A DNA stretch of 64,000 nucleotides from Rhizobium chutanense (GCF_002531935.1 NZ_NWSV01000018.1:51418-115417); one strand, 5' to 3'; numbered from the stretch's first letter, positions 1 to 8,447 are shown. Notes: generated by a model from the letters alone, not told the origin. Numbers and translations are program-made.

Positions 1-339
1 ATCGACGCCGCGCCCGCCACCGAGCCTGGCATTGGCGTTGGCGTCCAGACCATTGCGGCCGCCGACGCCGGCGTTGACATCTGCATCGACGACCCGGCCG
101 CCGCCGGCGTTGGCGCTCGCATCGGCGTTGACGCCGCTCGAACCGCCGACGGAAGCATTGGCATCGGCGCTGATGCCGCTGCCGCCGCCAAGGGATGCCC
201 CGACATCGGCGCTAACGGCGTTGCCGGCATTCACCGATACGCCGACATCGATGGCGCGTGCATCGCTTGCCGGCATGGCAAGCAGGGCGCAGGTGGATGC
301 AAGCACCGTCAGGGATAGTCTTTTGTGACTATGGTTCAT
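1..339 (-). CDS. Exported Gly/Asn/Ala/Asp-rich repeat protein, 3' end outside window
   Basis: The reading frame starts at ATG 339 behind a strong GGAGG (plus-strand cctcc near 345) and stays open to base 1, so only the first 113 residues are visible. Residues 1-28 form a classical signal peptide ending at an Ala-x-Ala site (SDARA before IDVGV). After it come imperfect repeats of about 14-16 residues that alternate an Asn/Asp/Ala-rich strand (for example ADANASVGG) with a Gly/Ser-rich turn. The regular pattern suggests a beta-rich, surface or secreted protein. I do not recognise a named family. Function unknown; the signal peptide and repeats are directly visible. Confidence 0.7.
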   Translation of the reverse strand, partial: MNHSHKRLSLTVLASTCALLAMPASDARAIDVGVSVNAGNAVSADVGASLGGGSGISADANASVGGSSGVNADASANAGGGRVVDADVNAGVGGRNGLDANANARLGGGRGVD

Positions 340-838
340 GTTTTCCTCCGTTTCCATTCGCCGGACGCTCTGCCCGGCAGTCGAAAATCGAGGAACGCGC
401 GTGCCTTCGATCATCTGGATCTCCTGCAACCTGCAGGGCGTCCACGGCAAAGCAACGTGAAGGCATGAGGAATGTTTCGCAATACGGCACGGCAAGTCGG
501 CTTAGTGGCGCACAATGATCCTTCACGGTTATCGAAATACGAATTTCCAACCAGACTGCGCCAAAAATGAACATATCCGGCAGCAGCCGGAGCGCTGGCC
601 CGAGTATATCCTCCCAACAACGTCAAAATCTTCAGACCCGCCAAGCAAAGCCCGGTTCTCGATACGATTGCCGGCGGTTGATCCATTGAGAGCGTTGTCG
701 CGCAGATCGCCTGTATCTTGCTTCGAACCGGATTCCACCAGTAATTGAGACCGCCAAAAATAGCCCCCTTCCGCCTGGATATATCAGACGGGAATTCCAT
801 GTTTCAGCATGTTCTCATCTGATGGAGGAGGTTCAAGA
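340..838. other. Intergenic region, no gene seen
   Basis: About 500 bp between two divergent genes. Open frames here lack ribosome binding sites, protein-like composition or recognisable motifs. It should contain the promoters of both neighbours, but I cannot point to a convincing -35/-10 pair. Confidence 0.5.
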
Positions 839-1285
839 ATGGGCATTTTCGACAAGATCAAACATGCAATCTTCGGAGAAGCGAAAGCGGCCGAACCCGT
901 GACAGCCAGCGCGCCAAAGACGCAACCCGCCCAGGCTCCTGCCTCGCCGTCGGCATCGCCCAGTCCGGCGCCTGCGGCCTCTCCCGCTCAGAGCAAGCCG
1001 GCTGCCGCCCCAGCCACAGCCACAGCCACAGTGGATATTGTTCCCATCCTGGATGCGGCCGTAAAAAAGAGCGGCCAGAAACTCGATTGGCGCCACTCGA
1101 TCGTCGACTTGATGAAAGCCGTTGGAATGGATGCCAGCATGGCTGAGCGCAAGGAACTTGCCGCCGAGCTCGGCTATACCGGCGACGGCGGCGATTCCGC
1201 CAAAATGAATATGTGGCTGCACAAGGCATTGATGAAGCGGCTTTCGGAGAATGGCGGCAAAGTCCCGGCCGATCTCATGGATTGA
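839..1285 (+). CDS. DUF3597 family protein
   Basis: A 148-residue soluble protein. The start is ATG 839, placed by GGAGGAGG at 824-831; an earlier in-frame start at 809 lacks such a site. It opens with MGIFDKIKHAIFG, typical of the DUF3597 family. A long Ala/Pro/Ser-rich linker follows (about residues 25-75), then a compact C-terminal domain of about 75 residues with the family-like stretch KLDWRHSIVDLMKAVGMD and an ending rich in Lys/Leu helices. The proline-rich linker resembles those of proteins that tether a domain. No biochemical function is established for the family. It is monocistronic as far as can be seen. Confidence 0.8.
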   Translation: MGIFDKIKHAIFGEAKAAEPVTASAPKTQPAQAPASPSASPSPAPAASPAQSKPAAAPATATATVDIVPILDAAVKKSGQKLDWRHSIVDLMKAVGMDASMAERKELAAELGYTGDGGDSAKMNMWLHKALMKRLSENGGKVPADLMD

Positions 1286-1478
1286 TCCCTCGCCTGATCA
1301 ACAACCGATAGCTGCCGCCACTTTGCGGCGGCTATCCGGCCGCCGGCACTTCTCGATAGTGGCTTATTCACGGAAGCTCGGCAATCCCGAGACCACGAGT
1401 CCCCTTGCCCACAGGCACTGGAACTAATAACATTCCGCTTGATTACTTCGATAATCGATCAGGGGAGAATTAAATCCA

Positions 1479-1790
1479 ATGCGATTGATGGCGGTCGTCG
1501 GCGTTACACTTGGTTTGGGCTGTATTTCGGCTGCGGAATCTCCTTCAAACTATCAATCCTACAGCGGCGTTCGGGTCGATACCGACCCGGTCCTTCTGGC
1601 TCGCTACGACAAAGCGCTCCGCTGGTGCGGACCGGAGGCAGGCTCTTGGCAACGCGGCTCGCAGGATTCACGCAGCCTGCGCTATAACGCGGCGCTGAGA
1701 AGTTGCCTCTCCAGGCACAGCTTCATCGACAGAGGCGTCTACGCCTACCCTATCCCCGAAGTTTACTTCGAGCATTTTCTGGATCGCTGA
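1479..1790 (+). CDS. Small exported hypothetical protein
   Basis: A 103-residue protein starting at ATG 1479, with GGGGAG about 12 bases upstream. The N-terminus (MRLMAVVGVTLGLGCISAAES) looks like a short signal peptide. The cysteine at residue 15 sits in LGLGC, which is not a good lipobox, so lipoprotein status is uncertain. The mature part has Trp-Cys and Ser-Cys contexts (RWCGPEAG, LRSCLSR) that could form one disulfide in the periplasm. I do not recognise a family. Signal peptide, ribosome site and typical codon use support it as a real gene; its job is unknown. Confidence 0.6.
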   Translation: MRLMAVVGVTLGLGCISAAESPSNYQSYSGVRVDTDPVLLARYDKALRWCGPEAGSWQRGSQDSRSLRYNAALRSCLSRHSFIDRGVYAYPIPEVYFEHFLDR

Positions 1791-2090
1791 GACAGGCCGA
1801 ACGGCGCCGATCCGCCGTAGACGGTCGAAGTCAAAAAACAGAAACCCTGCCGTATTGGCGGGGCGTATCGGTTCAGCGAGTTTCTTGAATCGAGCCGTGG
1901 CCGGAGCAGCAGGCAGACCACAAGCCTCACCTCACGGTCGAGACTGCATGAACTTTCATATCATCCCTAACTTACGATCCGGCAAGACCGTTCTTTACCA
2001 TGGACGGACAAATCTCGCCCATTGGCATAGCGCTACAACTTTACGTTCAATTTCTCCCCTGCTAACTGTTCTTTGTTATTGGGGGGAATC
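1791..2090. other. Intergenic region, no gene seen
   Basis: About 300 bp between two same-strand genes. Open frames here read as non-protein sequence. The only clear signal is the Shine-Dalgarno run GGGGGGA at 2081-2087 for the next gene. Confidence 0.45.
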
Positions 2091-3326
2091 ATGACTGTTT
2101 GGCACTTTGAAGAGGGGCAGGATCGCAAGGGTCCAATAAGCGAAGACAAGCTGCACGACCTGATAAAAACCGGTCGGATTTCACACAGTACTCTGTTATG
2201 GCGGCAGGGAATGGACGATTGGCAGCCAGCCGGTGAAATGCCGACGATAGCCGCCGCGTTTGTCGTCCCACCTCCCCTTCCGATCACACATTCCATGTCT
2301 GGGCCATGTCAGCCGCAGGAAGGAACGCCGCCATCTCTGGAAACGCAGCAACCGTCTAAGTCGCGTCCTTGGCCTCGCTTTTGGGCCAGATTTATTGACA
2401 CTCTGATTTTCACACCACTTCTTAGTCTTGCCATTGGACTATCAACTGCAGTTTACGCGCCTCATCTCTATATTCAGCTCGCGGAGATGAATGAGGGACT
2501 CCTCGGCGTTCTGCTGCTTCCCCTTGTTAATCTGTTGCTCGCCCTCATCATGATTGCTACCGGATCCACTCCTGGAAAGGCCATCGTCGGCGTCCGAGTG
2601 CCGGTGCCAGCAAGCAAGAGCCGTCTTGCCTTCTTTTTGGCGAGAGAAATGAAGGTGTGGGCAGCCGGATTAGGACTCGGCATTCCGTTCGTCGCTCTGT
2701 TTACCCAAATCCGGCAATATCGGCTCATAGCGGCAGGCAACACTGCCAGCTATGACGAGGGCAATCCCAATATCTTAGCGGATCCGTCCAATTTGCGGCT
2801 GGTGGCAGGATTAGCGGTGGTGGCAGCCTTGTTCACGGGCACCGTCTACCTCCGGGTGGAAAGCAAGAATGCTGTAAACGATGTCTACGCCAAACAGACT
2901 TGGATCAATCCGGTCACGCAACTGACAGCCCAGATCGGGCGCACGTGGCACGGCGAAGAGATGAAGACGAACAGCGGCCGTGTCTTTTACTTCGCCTCGC
3001 AGAGCCTTCTGGCGGAGGCGATCGTCGGATACGAACAGTTTGGCTTCGACGGCATCGACAAATTAGCATACGCGAATGGCATCAAGGGGGTGATCGCCTC
3101 GGATATTCGCATCAATTCCGAATGGGCACCCCTATCTGTACAAGGCATTCCAGCCCTTCGAGCGACCGGTAATGCGGTAAAAGCCGATGACACACACGTG
3201 GAAGTCACGATAGCGGTCGTGGGCCGCAACGCGTGGCGAATGCTTATCTTTTCGCGCGGACGTCCGGTTGAGCAACTACCGGAGAAAGATAACTTCGTCG
3301 AAGCTATATTCGGGACGGCGAATTGA
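2091..3326 (+). CDS. GYF_2 plus RDD domain membrane protein
   Basis: A 411-residue protein starting at ATG 2091, set by GGGGGGA at 2081-2087; an in-frame TTG at 2073 lies upstream of that site and is unlikely. Residues 1-55 match the GYF_2 pattern (WHFEEGQDRKGPISEDKLHDLI, then TLLWRQGMDDWQPA), a presumed protein-interaction module. Residues about 95-240 are an RDD domain: RFWARFIDTLIF at the first helix with Arg/Asp, then STPGKAIVGVRV, and further hydrophobic helices. One more membrane helix (about 240-260) leads to a C-terminal soluble domain of about 150 residues. Bacterial GYF_2-RDD proteins are inner-membrane proteins without a fixed function. GC content is slightly lower than in the neighbours. 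Confidence 0.8.
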   Translation: MTVWHFEEGQDRKGPISEDKLHDLIKTGRISHSTLLWRQGMDDWQPAGEMPTIAAAFVVPPPLPITHSMSGPCQPQEGTPPSLETQQPSKSRPWPRFWARFIDTLIFTPLLSLAIGLSTAVYAPHLYIQLAEMNEGLLGVLLLPLVNLLLALIMIATGSTPGKAIVGVRVPVPASKSRLAFFLAREMKVWAAGLGLGIPFVALFTQIRQYRLIAAGNTASYDEGNPNILADPSNLRLVAGLAVVAALFTGTVYLRVESKNAVNDVYAKQTWINPVTQLTAQIGRTWHGEEMKTNSGRVFYFASQSLLAEAIVGYEQFGFDGIDKLAYANGIKGVIASDIRINSEWAPLSVQGIPALRATGNAVKADDTHVEVTIAVVGRNAWRMLIFSRGRPVEQLPEKDNFVEAIFGTAN

Positions 3327-3487
3327 TGACATCGCGTCAGCGTGCGTTGCCGCAGTATAAACCGCGCAAACATGCGGGCAACCTATAACGAGGATCGCGT
3401 GTCGGCTTGCAGGGGCGGAACTTGCAAGCTGGCATCAGTCGTTCTGCACGAGGTCGTCATTGAGATCCCCGCAGCGGCGTCAGGATA

Positions 3488-4096
3488 TCAGGTGCAGACA
3501 GGCTGCGTGGACTGAGCCCTGGTTGGCGGAGACACGGCAACAGACCGAATGACAGCGTCCGCAACATCGGCGGGACGCTCCATGGAGGCCACCAAGGCGT
3601 TCCCCTCCTTGAGATAGATGGGAAAGCGCTCCCTGAACTTTCGATCTTCCGTCGCGTGTTGAAGCCCGAACCCTCGCTTCAATTGGCGTTCGACAACCAC
3701 CGCGGTCGCGACCTCGATGTCCAAAGACGGCAGCAAGACGATGCCATAGCCGGTGGACACCAATCTCCGAGCCTCGTCATAGTCATAGGTACCCGCTTGT
3801 GCCGCCAGGAATCCGGATGGCGTGACGAAAATACGCGGCGCCGGATTGGTCATCACCAGATGTTTCGCGAGCGCCAGGTTTTCCGCGCGGTAACGCTCAT
3901 AACCGTGGGAAGCAATGTAGGTTCCGATTGTCTCCAGGCGCTCGCAGAACTCCAGATCGAGGTCGACGAGCCCCCAACCGAGCTTTTCTGCGAGCTGTCG
4001 GCCGAGCGTCGATTTTCCGACGCCGCCCGGTCCCAGCAGAAAAATAGTCTCGTATGGCCGCCACGGCCTGCGAACCTCGATCTGCGTTTTTGCCAT
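3488..4096 (-). CDS. P-loop kinase, shikimate kinase-like
   Basis: A 202-residue protein. I choose ATG 4096 (MAKTQIEVRR) because GAGG lies nine bases upstream; ATG 4105 and TTG 4111 are alternatives in frame. The Walker A motif GPGGVGKST at about residues 22-30 follows a beta strand (ETIFLL), and an LVDLDLEF strand sits where shikimate kinases bind substrate. The arginine-rich VERQLKRGFG later in the chain could be the lid. The protein is slightly longer than ordinary AroK, and a chromosomal aroK normally sits beside aroB, which is absent here, so this is probably a specialised or orphan family member rather than the biosynthetic enzyme. Confidence 0.7.
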   Translation of the reverse strand: MAKTQIEVRRPWRPYETIFLLGPGGVGKSTLGRQLAEKLGWGLVDLDLEFCERLETIGTYIASHGYERYRAENLALAKHLVMTNPAPRIFVTPSGFLAAQAGTYDYDEARRLVSTGYGIVLLPSLDIEVATAVVVERQLKRGFGLQHATEDRKFRERFPIYLKEGNALVASMERPADVADAVIRSVAVSPPTRAQSTQPVCT

Positions 4097-4575
4097 CGAC
4101 CGCATCCTCAAAATACCGCCGGTCCAACCACCAGCAATAGCTTGTCAGAACGACTCACTTTCCCGCTTTTCCATTCCGACAGTGCCAATTCGTGGGGAAA
4201 AACTGCCCAAAATTGCCAAATTCAGAAAAAAATGTCGATTCCGCCTTTGACGGAAGAAATCCCGTTACGCTCACTAAATTTTTCTAATGTTTTCAACGAG
4301 CGCGTATCGCTATAGTTGTAGAAAGAATATTTCGCGGCGTACGAGACATATATATTGTCCTAATTTGGGCGACTCGAAATTCACCAAATATTTCAAAAAG
4401 TAACTTCGGACACATTTGGATAATGTGGCAGCAATATGGCTATGATTCTCAAGCACTTACTGTCGCGTTGCTGTTGCGCCTTCCGGAAGCTCGTCCTATA
4501 ACCCGCCGCGGTAACGGCTGATTAACTAAAATTAGTGATTGGTAAAGAACAACGCTAAAGTTGAGGAACAAGATT
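4097..4575. other. AT-rich divergent intergenic region before the RTX gene
   Basis: About 480 bp, clearly richer in A and T than the surrounding genes. It holds the first direct repeat (4137-4165) and a near-palindrome ACTAAAATTAGT around 4524-4535, some 40 bases before the RTX start. No open frame has a ribosome site. It probably contains the RTX promoter and its operator, but no -35/-10 pair is convincing. Confidence 0.45.
4137..4165 (+). repeat. Direct repeat copy 1 flanking the RTX gene
   Basis: Bases 4137-4152 (ATAGCTTGTCAGAACG) recur exactly at 6753-6768, and the following bases (CTCAC then TCCCGC) also match with one substitution and a one-base gap. The two copies have the same orientation and lie 2,616 bp apart, enclosing only the secreted RTX gene and its control regions. 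This could be the footprint of an insertion or a dispersed repeat. Confidence 0.6.
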
Positions 4576-6603
4576 ATGACGACTTACTACGTAGCGACGA
4601 CCGGCAGCAGCGGTGGCAACGGCAGTGCCTCGTCTCCTTTTCGCACGATCAGCGAGGCAATGGCGTCGAACCTTAAGCCCGGTGACGAGGTCGTGGTGAA
4701 GCCGGGGACCTACAACGAGAGCATCAACATCGACAAGGACGGCTCGGCGGCAGCCGACATCACGCTACGCTCGGAAGTGCCCGGCGCAGCATTGATCCGC
4801 CCGCCCGCGGGCTCGTACACCGGGATCAGCGTCAACGCCAACTACGTGACCATCGACGGTTTCGACATCAAGGGCGGCAACGGTGACGGCATCGAAGCGA
4901 ACAACGTCCATCACGTTTCAGTTCTCAATAACAAGGTCCACGACAGCGGCGAGTCGGGCATTCAGTTCAACTATTCGGACTTCGTCAAGGTCATAGGCAA
5001 CGAGACCTACAACAACGCGTCGACGGGCTGGTACTCGGGCATCTCGCTCTACGAGAACCGGAACATCACAGGCGATACCTCGACGACCGGCTACCGGAAT
5101 ATCGTCCAAAACAACATCTCGCACGACAACGTCACCAAGACGGGTGCGCACACCGATGGCAACGGCATCATCATCGACGATTTCCAGAGCACGCAAACGA
5201 GCGGTCATCCGAACTACACGTTCAAGACCCTGGTCGACAACAACCTCGTCTACGAGAACGGCGGCAAAGGCATCCAAGTTGCCTGGAGCGACTCCATCAC
5301 GGTGACGAACAACACCGCATACCACAACAATCAGGACCCGCTGAACGACGGCACCTGGCGCGGCGAACTCAGCAACGCGCAGTCGAGCAACAACACCTGG
5401 GCCAACAACATCGCCGTCGCGGACCCGTCGGTGAACAAGAACAACACTGCGGTCGATAACACGTCGTACGGCGGCTATACCAACGCCAACGTCGTCTGGG
5501 CCAACAACAACACCTACAACGGCACGGCCGGCCAGGCCTCGGTCAGGACCGACGGCGGCAACGCTATGCCGAGCACGGCGAACGGCAACAAGCTGGGCAT
5601 CGACCCGCATTTCGTGGGGGCAGCGAGCGGCGACTTCCACCTCGCCTCGGGCTCGGCAGCGATCGACGGCGGAACCGCCAAGTACGGCCTCGGCTCGGTC
5701 GATCTGGACGACCACGCTCGCGTCGTTGGAACTGTCGATATGGGTGCCTACGAATCGGGCTCCAGCTCGACCCCGACAACGCCGACAACCCCAACCACAC
5801 CGACCACCCCGACAACCCCGACCACACCGACAACCCCAACCACGCCCACGCAACCGACAACGCCAACCACGCCGACAAAGGAATTCATCGGCACCAGCGG
5901 CAACGACATCATGCCGCACACCGGTCAGTCCAACGGTGGCAATGAAACCTTCAAGGGTCTCGGTGGTAATGACGTGTTGAAGGGCGGCGCTGGCGCGGAC
6001 GTGCTCGACGGCGGCACCGGCAACGACACTGCCACCTATGCAGGCTCCGACGCGGTCAACGTCAACTTGGCGACCGGGGCAGCATCGGGCGGCCAGGCGG
6101 CCGGTGACAAGATCGCCGGCATCGAAAACTTGACCGGCTCAAGCTACAACGACGTACTGACCGGCGGCAATAACGGCGGCAACGTTCTCACGGGCGGGGC
6201 TGGCGCGGACAAGCTGGATGGCGGTGCCGGCAACGATTTCCTCATTGGTGGTGCCGGGAAGGACATTATGACCGGCGGCATCGGCGAGGATACGTTTATC
6301 TTGAAGGCACCGACGGAAACCGGGTCCGGCTCGAACCGCGACGTCATCACCGACTTCCAGCACGGCGTCGATAAGATCGACTTGTCGGCGATCGATGCGA
6401 ATGGCTCTGCGGCGGGCGATGGAACCTTCCATTTCCAGGCACAGGAGAATGCCTTGTTCGACCACAAGGCTGGCGCGCTCGCCTGGCACTATGAGGACGA
6501 TCATACCGTTATCCAGGCCGACACGAACGGCGACGGCGTGCATGACTTCGAGATTCAGCTGCAGGGCCACGTCCACCTGGGGGCAGGCGATTTTCTCCTG
6601 TAA
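4576..6603 (+). CDS. Secreted right-handed beta-helix protein with RTX C-terminus
   Basis: A 675-residue protein; ATG 4576 follows GAGGA at 4563-4567. There is no N-terminal signal peptide. Residues about 1-395 are a right-handed parallel beta-helix with Asn ladders (NNVHHVSVLNNKVHDSGESG) and a DGNGIIIDDF stretch, like family 9 pectate lyases and other polysaccharide-active helices. Residues about 399-435 are a Thr-Pro linker. Residues about 436-580 carry two groups of Gly-rich Ca2+-binding nonapeptides (GGNDVLKGGAGADVLDGG, GGAGKDIMTGG). The C-terminus resembles type I secretion signals of RTX proteins. Export through a PrsDE-like ABC system is inferred; no transporter is encoded here. Substrate unknown: lyase, epimerase or adhesin are all possible. 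It lies between direct repeats. Confidence 0.8.
   Translation: MTTYYVATTGSSGGNGSASSPFRTISEAMASNLKPGDEVVVKPGTYNESINIDKDGSAAADITLRSEVPGAALIRPPAGSYTGISVNANYVTIDGFDIKGGNGDGIEANNVHHVSVLNNKVHDSGESGIQFNYSDFVKVIGNETYNNASTGWYSGISLYENRNITGDTSTTGYRNIVQNNISHDNVTKTGAHTDGNGIIIDDFQSTQTSGHPNYTFKTLVDNNLVYENGGKGIQVAWSDSITVTNNTAYHNNQDPLNDGTWRGELSNAQSSNNTWANNIAVADPSVNKNNTAVDNTSYGGYTNANVVWANNNTYNGTAGQASVRTDGGNAMPSTANGNKLGIDPHFVGAASGDFHLASGSAAIDGGTAKYGLGSVDLDDHARVVGTVDMGAYESGSSSTPTTPTTPTTPTTPTTPTTPTTPTTPTQPTTPTTPTKEFIGTSGNDIMPHTGQSNGGNETFKGLGGNDVLKGGAGADVLDGGTGNDTATYAGSDAVNVNLATGAASGGQAAGDKIAGIENLTGSSYNDVLTGGNNGGNVLTGGAGADKLDGGAGNDFLIGGAGKDIMTGGIGEDTFILKAPTETGSGSNRDVITDFQHGVDKIDLSAIDANGSAAGDGTFHFQAQENALFDHKAGALAWHYEDDHTVIQADTNGDGVHDFEIQLQGHVHLGAGDFLL
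5769..5879 (+). repeat. Thr-Pro-coding tandem repeat (linker)
   Basis: About 110 bp of imperfect 9-bp units (accccgaca, accccaacc, acaccgacc) encoding Thr-Pro-Thr triplets in frame in the RTX protein, between the beta-helix and the calcium-binding repeats. Such tracts can change length by slippage without breaking the frame. Confidence 0.8.
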
Positions 6604-6611
6604 CTGTCCCC

Positions 6612-6639
6612 GTTGTGGCGGTCGTCCGATCGCCACAAC
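6612..6639 (+). terminator. Stem-loop directly after the RTX gene
   Basis: GTTGTGGCG (6612-6620) pairs perfectly with CGCCACAAC (6631-6639) across a 10-base loop, nine bases after the stop codon. No T-run follows, so it may protect the 3' end or help the stronger hairpin at 6668. Confidence 0.45.
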
Positions 6640-6667
6640 ACGCGGGCCGCAAAAATCGGCTACTTCG

Positions 6668-6708
6668 GCGCGCGGATGAGGGAACCCCATCCGCGCGCTG
6701 CGATTTTT
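6668..6708 (+). terminator. Intrinsic terminator of the RTX gene
   Basis: An 11-bp perfect stem, GCGCGCGGATG (6668-6678) with CATCCGCGCGC (6688-6698), loop AGGGAACCC, followed after a short gap by TTTTT at 6704-6708. A third hairpin (6720-6727 with 6733-6740) lies just beyond and may terminate the opposite strand. Confidence 0.7.
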
Positions 6709-6752
6709 CGACGGGCGTCAGCCGGCCTTTCGGGCCGGCTTTGCGTAAGCCG

Positions 6753-6780
6753 ATAGCTTGTCAGAACGCCTCACCTCCCG
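6753..6780 (+). repeat. Direct repeat copy 2 flanking the RTX gene
   Basis: Second copy of the repeat at 4137-4165, in the same orientation, lying just beyond the RTX terminators and about 50 bp before the stop of the next (minus-strand) kinase gene. Identity is exact over the first 16 bases. Confidence 0.6.
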
Positions 6781-6832
6781 CCGTCAGGCGTATCGACGAT
6801 CGTAGCGGGAATAGAGTCAACTCCGACGAATT

Positions 6833-7408
6833 TCAGGCTGACAGGTCGCCAAGAACCTTCAGAATATGATCCCGGATCGCTGTGGCCGTTTTTTCCGGTG
6901 GCACGGAAGTGACGTCGAGGACCAATGTGTTTGGGTGGCGTGGATCGAAAACCCCTGCCCTCCGGCTGCGATCTCTCGAGGCTGCCACGTCCGTGGATTT
7001 CAACCTTTCGCGCCGCCCGGGGCTCGAAACCCTGCGAGCCAGTTCCTCTTCATCACACAGCAACCGCACCGGCACCAGAACGGCGTCGCAGGCTTCGGCA
7101 GCACTGACGATCTGCTGAAAGGTACGAAGGCTCCGCTCGTCACCTTCGAGACCGGCATGGGTGAAAATGAAATTGGCGGACGGTGCGTAAGCGGTGATTG
7201 CATCAAGGACGGTTTGCCGAATTCGACCTGTGAACTCCCATATTCCCTTTGGAAGCGACGCCGTTCCATCCTCGTCCAGCAGGCGCAGGATCGGGTTGTT
7301 GATCCAGTGGTTGTCGACAATCTTTGCCGAAACCATCGCGCTCAACTCTTTCGCGACGGTCAACTTTCCAACGCCCGGGAAGCCTATGAGCACGATGCGT
7401 ACACCCAT
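6833..7408 (-). CDS. P-loop nucleotide-binding kinase-like protein
   Basis: A 191-residue protein with Walker A GFPGVGKLT at residues about 8-16; the usual Ser/Thr after Lys is Leu-Thr, which occurs in some small-molecule kinases. A DNHWIN segment follows where AAA_33/AAA_18-type kinases have an acidic substrate-binding position, and GRRERLKSTDV is a plausible arginine lid. ATG 7408 has only a weak GAAAG upstream; an in-frame GTG at 7420 preceded by AGGT is an alternative start. It is unrelated in detail to the first kinase at 3488-4096, although the two flank the RTX gene. The substrate cannot be named. Confidence 0.65.
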   Translation of the reverse strand: MGVRIVLIGFPGVGKLTVAKELSAMVSAKIVDNHWINNPILRLLDEDGTASLPKGIWEFTGRIRQTVLDAITAYAPSANFIFTHAGLEGDERSLRTFQQIVSAAEACDAVLVPVRLLCDEEELARRVSSPGRRERLKSTDVAASRDRSRRAGVFDPRHPNTLVLDVTSVPPEKTATAIRDHILKVLGDLSA

Positions 7409-7567
7409 CTTTCGCGACACCTATTCAGTTCTCGATGGTCATCTCGCCCGAAGAGTTAATGGGCGTTCCTGTCGGATGGTCGGTTCACGGCCAGCAGCGT
7501 CGTTCTCGCGGAAGCCGCTCCCGCCTCGTTGGCGAACGGCATGCAGCATGGATGGACACTTGAAAAA

Positions 7568-7644
<77 letters not shown>

Positions 7645-7701
7645 GTCCGGCGGTCGCGTTCAGGGAGCGCGACCGGATGCGGCAGTTCTGAACGAGAAAT
7701 C

Positions 7702-8007
7702 TCAATGCGTCCAGGGCTGCGTGCGGGTATAGCGGAAATTATCCGGATAGGCGACAACCTGACGGGCCGGATCCTTCGGCGCGATGACGCGGTATTCGAT
7801 GCCATTGCGCTGGGCATAGGCTTCGGCCAGTTCCTGCGTTTCGAAGGTGAGCTTCACCTGCTGGCGCGTATCACCGGAAGAGGTGTAGCCCATCATCGGA
7901 TCGATCTTGCGCGGCGACTCCTGATCGAATTCGAGCACCCAGAGATGGGTCTTGGCCTTGCCGGACTGCATGGCGGTCTTGGCTGGACGATAGATCTTGG
8001 CAGACAT
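7702..8007 (-). CDS. NADH dehydrogenase accessory subunit, NDUFS4-like (ETC complex I family)
   Basis: A 101-residue protein starting at ATG 8007. It has the features of the ETC_C1 family: an N-terminal KIYRPAKTAMQSGKAKTH segment, a W(V)LEFDQ strand, the MGYTSSGDT turn, LTFETQELAEAYAQ, and a C-terminal tail PDNFRYTRTQPWTH. In mitochondria and in alphaproteobacteria such as Paracoccus, NDUFS4 binds the hydrophilic arm of complex I near the electron-input module. The main nuo operon is not in this window, so this is a stand-alone gene, as is usual for rhizobia. It sits 57 bases from tRNA-Arg on the same strand. Confidence 0.9.
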   Translation of the reverse strand: MSAKIYRPAKTAMQSGKAKTHLWVLEFDQESPRKIDPMMGYTSSGDTRQQVKLTFETQELAEAYAQRNGIEYRVIAPKDPARQVVAYPDNFRYTRTQPWTH

Positions 8008-8333
8008 GACTGCGGCGTCTCCGACTATGCGGGCAGCGCCCGCCTTTCATGGTCTCGATCCCCGTTGCCGGGGCTTTGCTTCGTCGCTGAGATAGCACGA
8101 AGAGATGAATTTTGCTTATCCGCGAATCCCGGGCTTTTCAAGAAAAAAGGCGGCGCGCGACGCGCTGTCGATCGCATCCAGATTAAGAGGTGATGCCGCC
8201 GAAACATGGATATAGCCGGACGGGCGGTTGCGCGATTATTACCGCTTGTCTCATGTTGTGATAACAACCAGATTGCCGCGGCCAGCCCTCGGCACTAGTT
8301 TACGGCTCATCTAATTTCAGTGGATTTGCACTC
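8008..8333. other. Intergenic region, no gene seen
   Basis: About 325 bp between the divergent NDUFS4-like gene and the 37-residue membrane peptide gene. Frames here have no ribosome site or recognisable content. It should contain both promoters. Confidence 0.45.
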
Positions 8334-8447
8334 ATGATGAGACGTTCGGCGGAGTTCAATGCCATTGTGATAGGCGCTGTCATTACGGCATTCTTCTACG
8401 TTGCCATCAGCTACGCCCAATATATCGGCCTGCTCGAACACGGCTGA
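8334..8447 (+). CDS. 37-residue single-span membrane peptide
   Basis: A short frame from ATG 8334 (or the adjacent ATG 8337) to TGA 8447. It encodes a basic N-terminus (MMRRSAEF), one hydrophobic helix of about 20 residues (AIVIGAVITAFFYVAISYA) and a short tail ending EHG. The inside-positive layout fits an inner-membrane peptide with its N-terminus in the cytoplasm. There is no obvious strong Shine-Dalgarno. The hydrophobic span with flanking charges and the third-position GC bias support a real gene. It is upstream of tRNA-Pro on the same strand. Function unknown. Confidence 0.5.
   Translation: MMRRSAEFNAIVIGAVITAFFYVAISYAQYIGLLEHG

Noticed and set aside
411..800. Minus-strand frame of 129 codons in the first intergenic region
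   Set aside because: No ribosome site, no motifs and composition like non-coding DNA.
5769..5879. CRISPR-like tandem repeat
   Set aside because: It is an in-frame Thr-Pro coding tract with 9-bp units and no spacers; no cas genes nearby.
4918..5919. Long minus-strand frame inside the RTX gene
   Set aside because: Arg/Val-rich shadow of the Asn/Thr-rich beta-helix repeats; no start signal.
6720..6740. Third hairpin after the RTX gene as a separate terminator
   Set aside because: No T-run on the plus strand and weak context; mentioned only under the main terminator.
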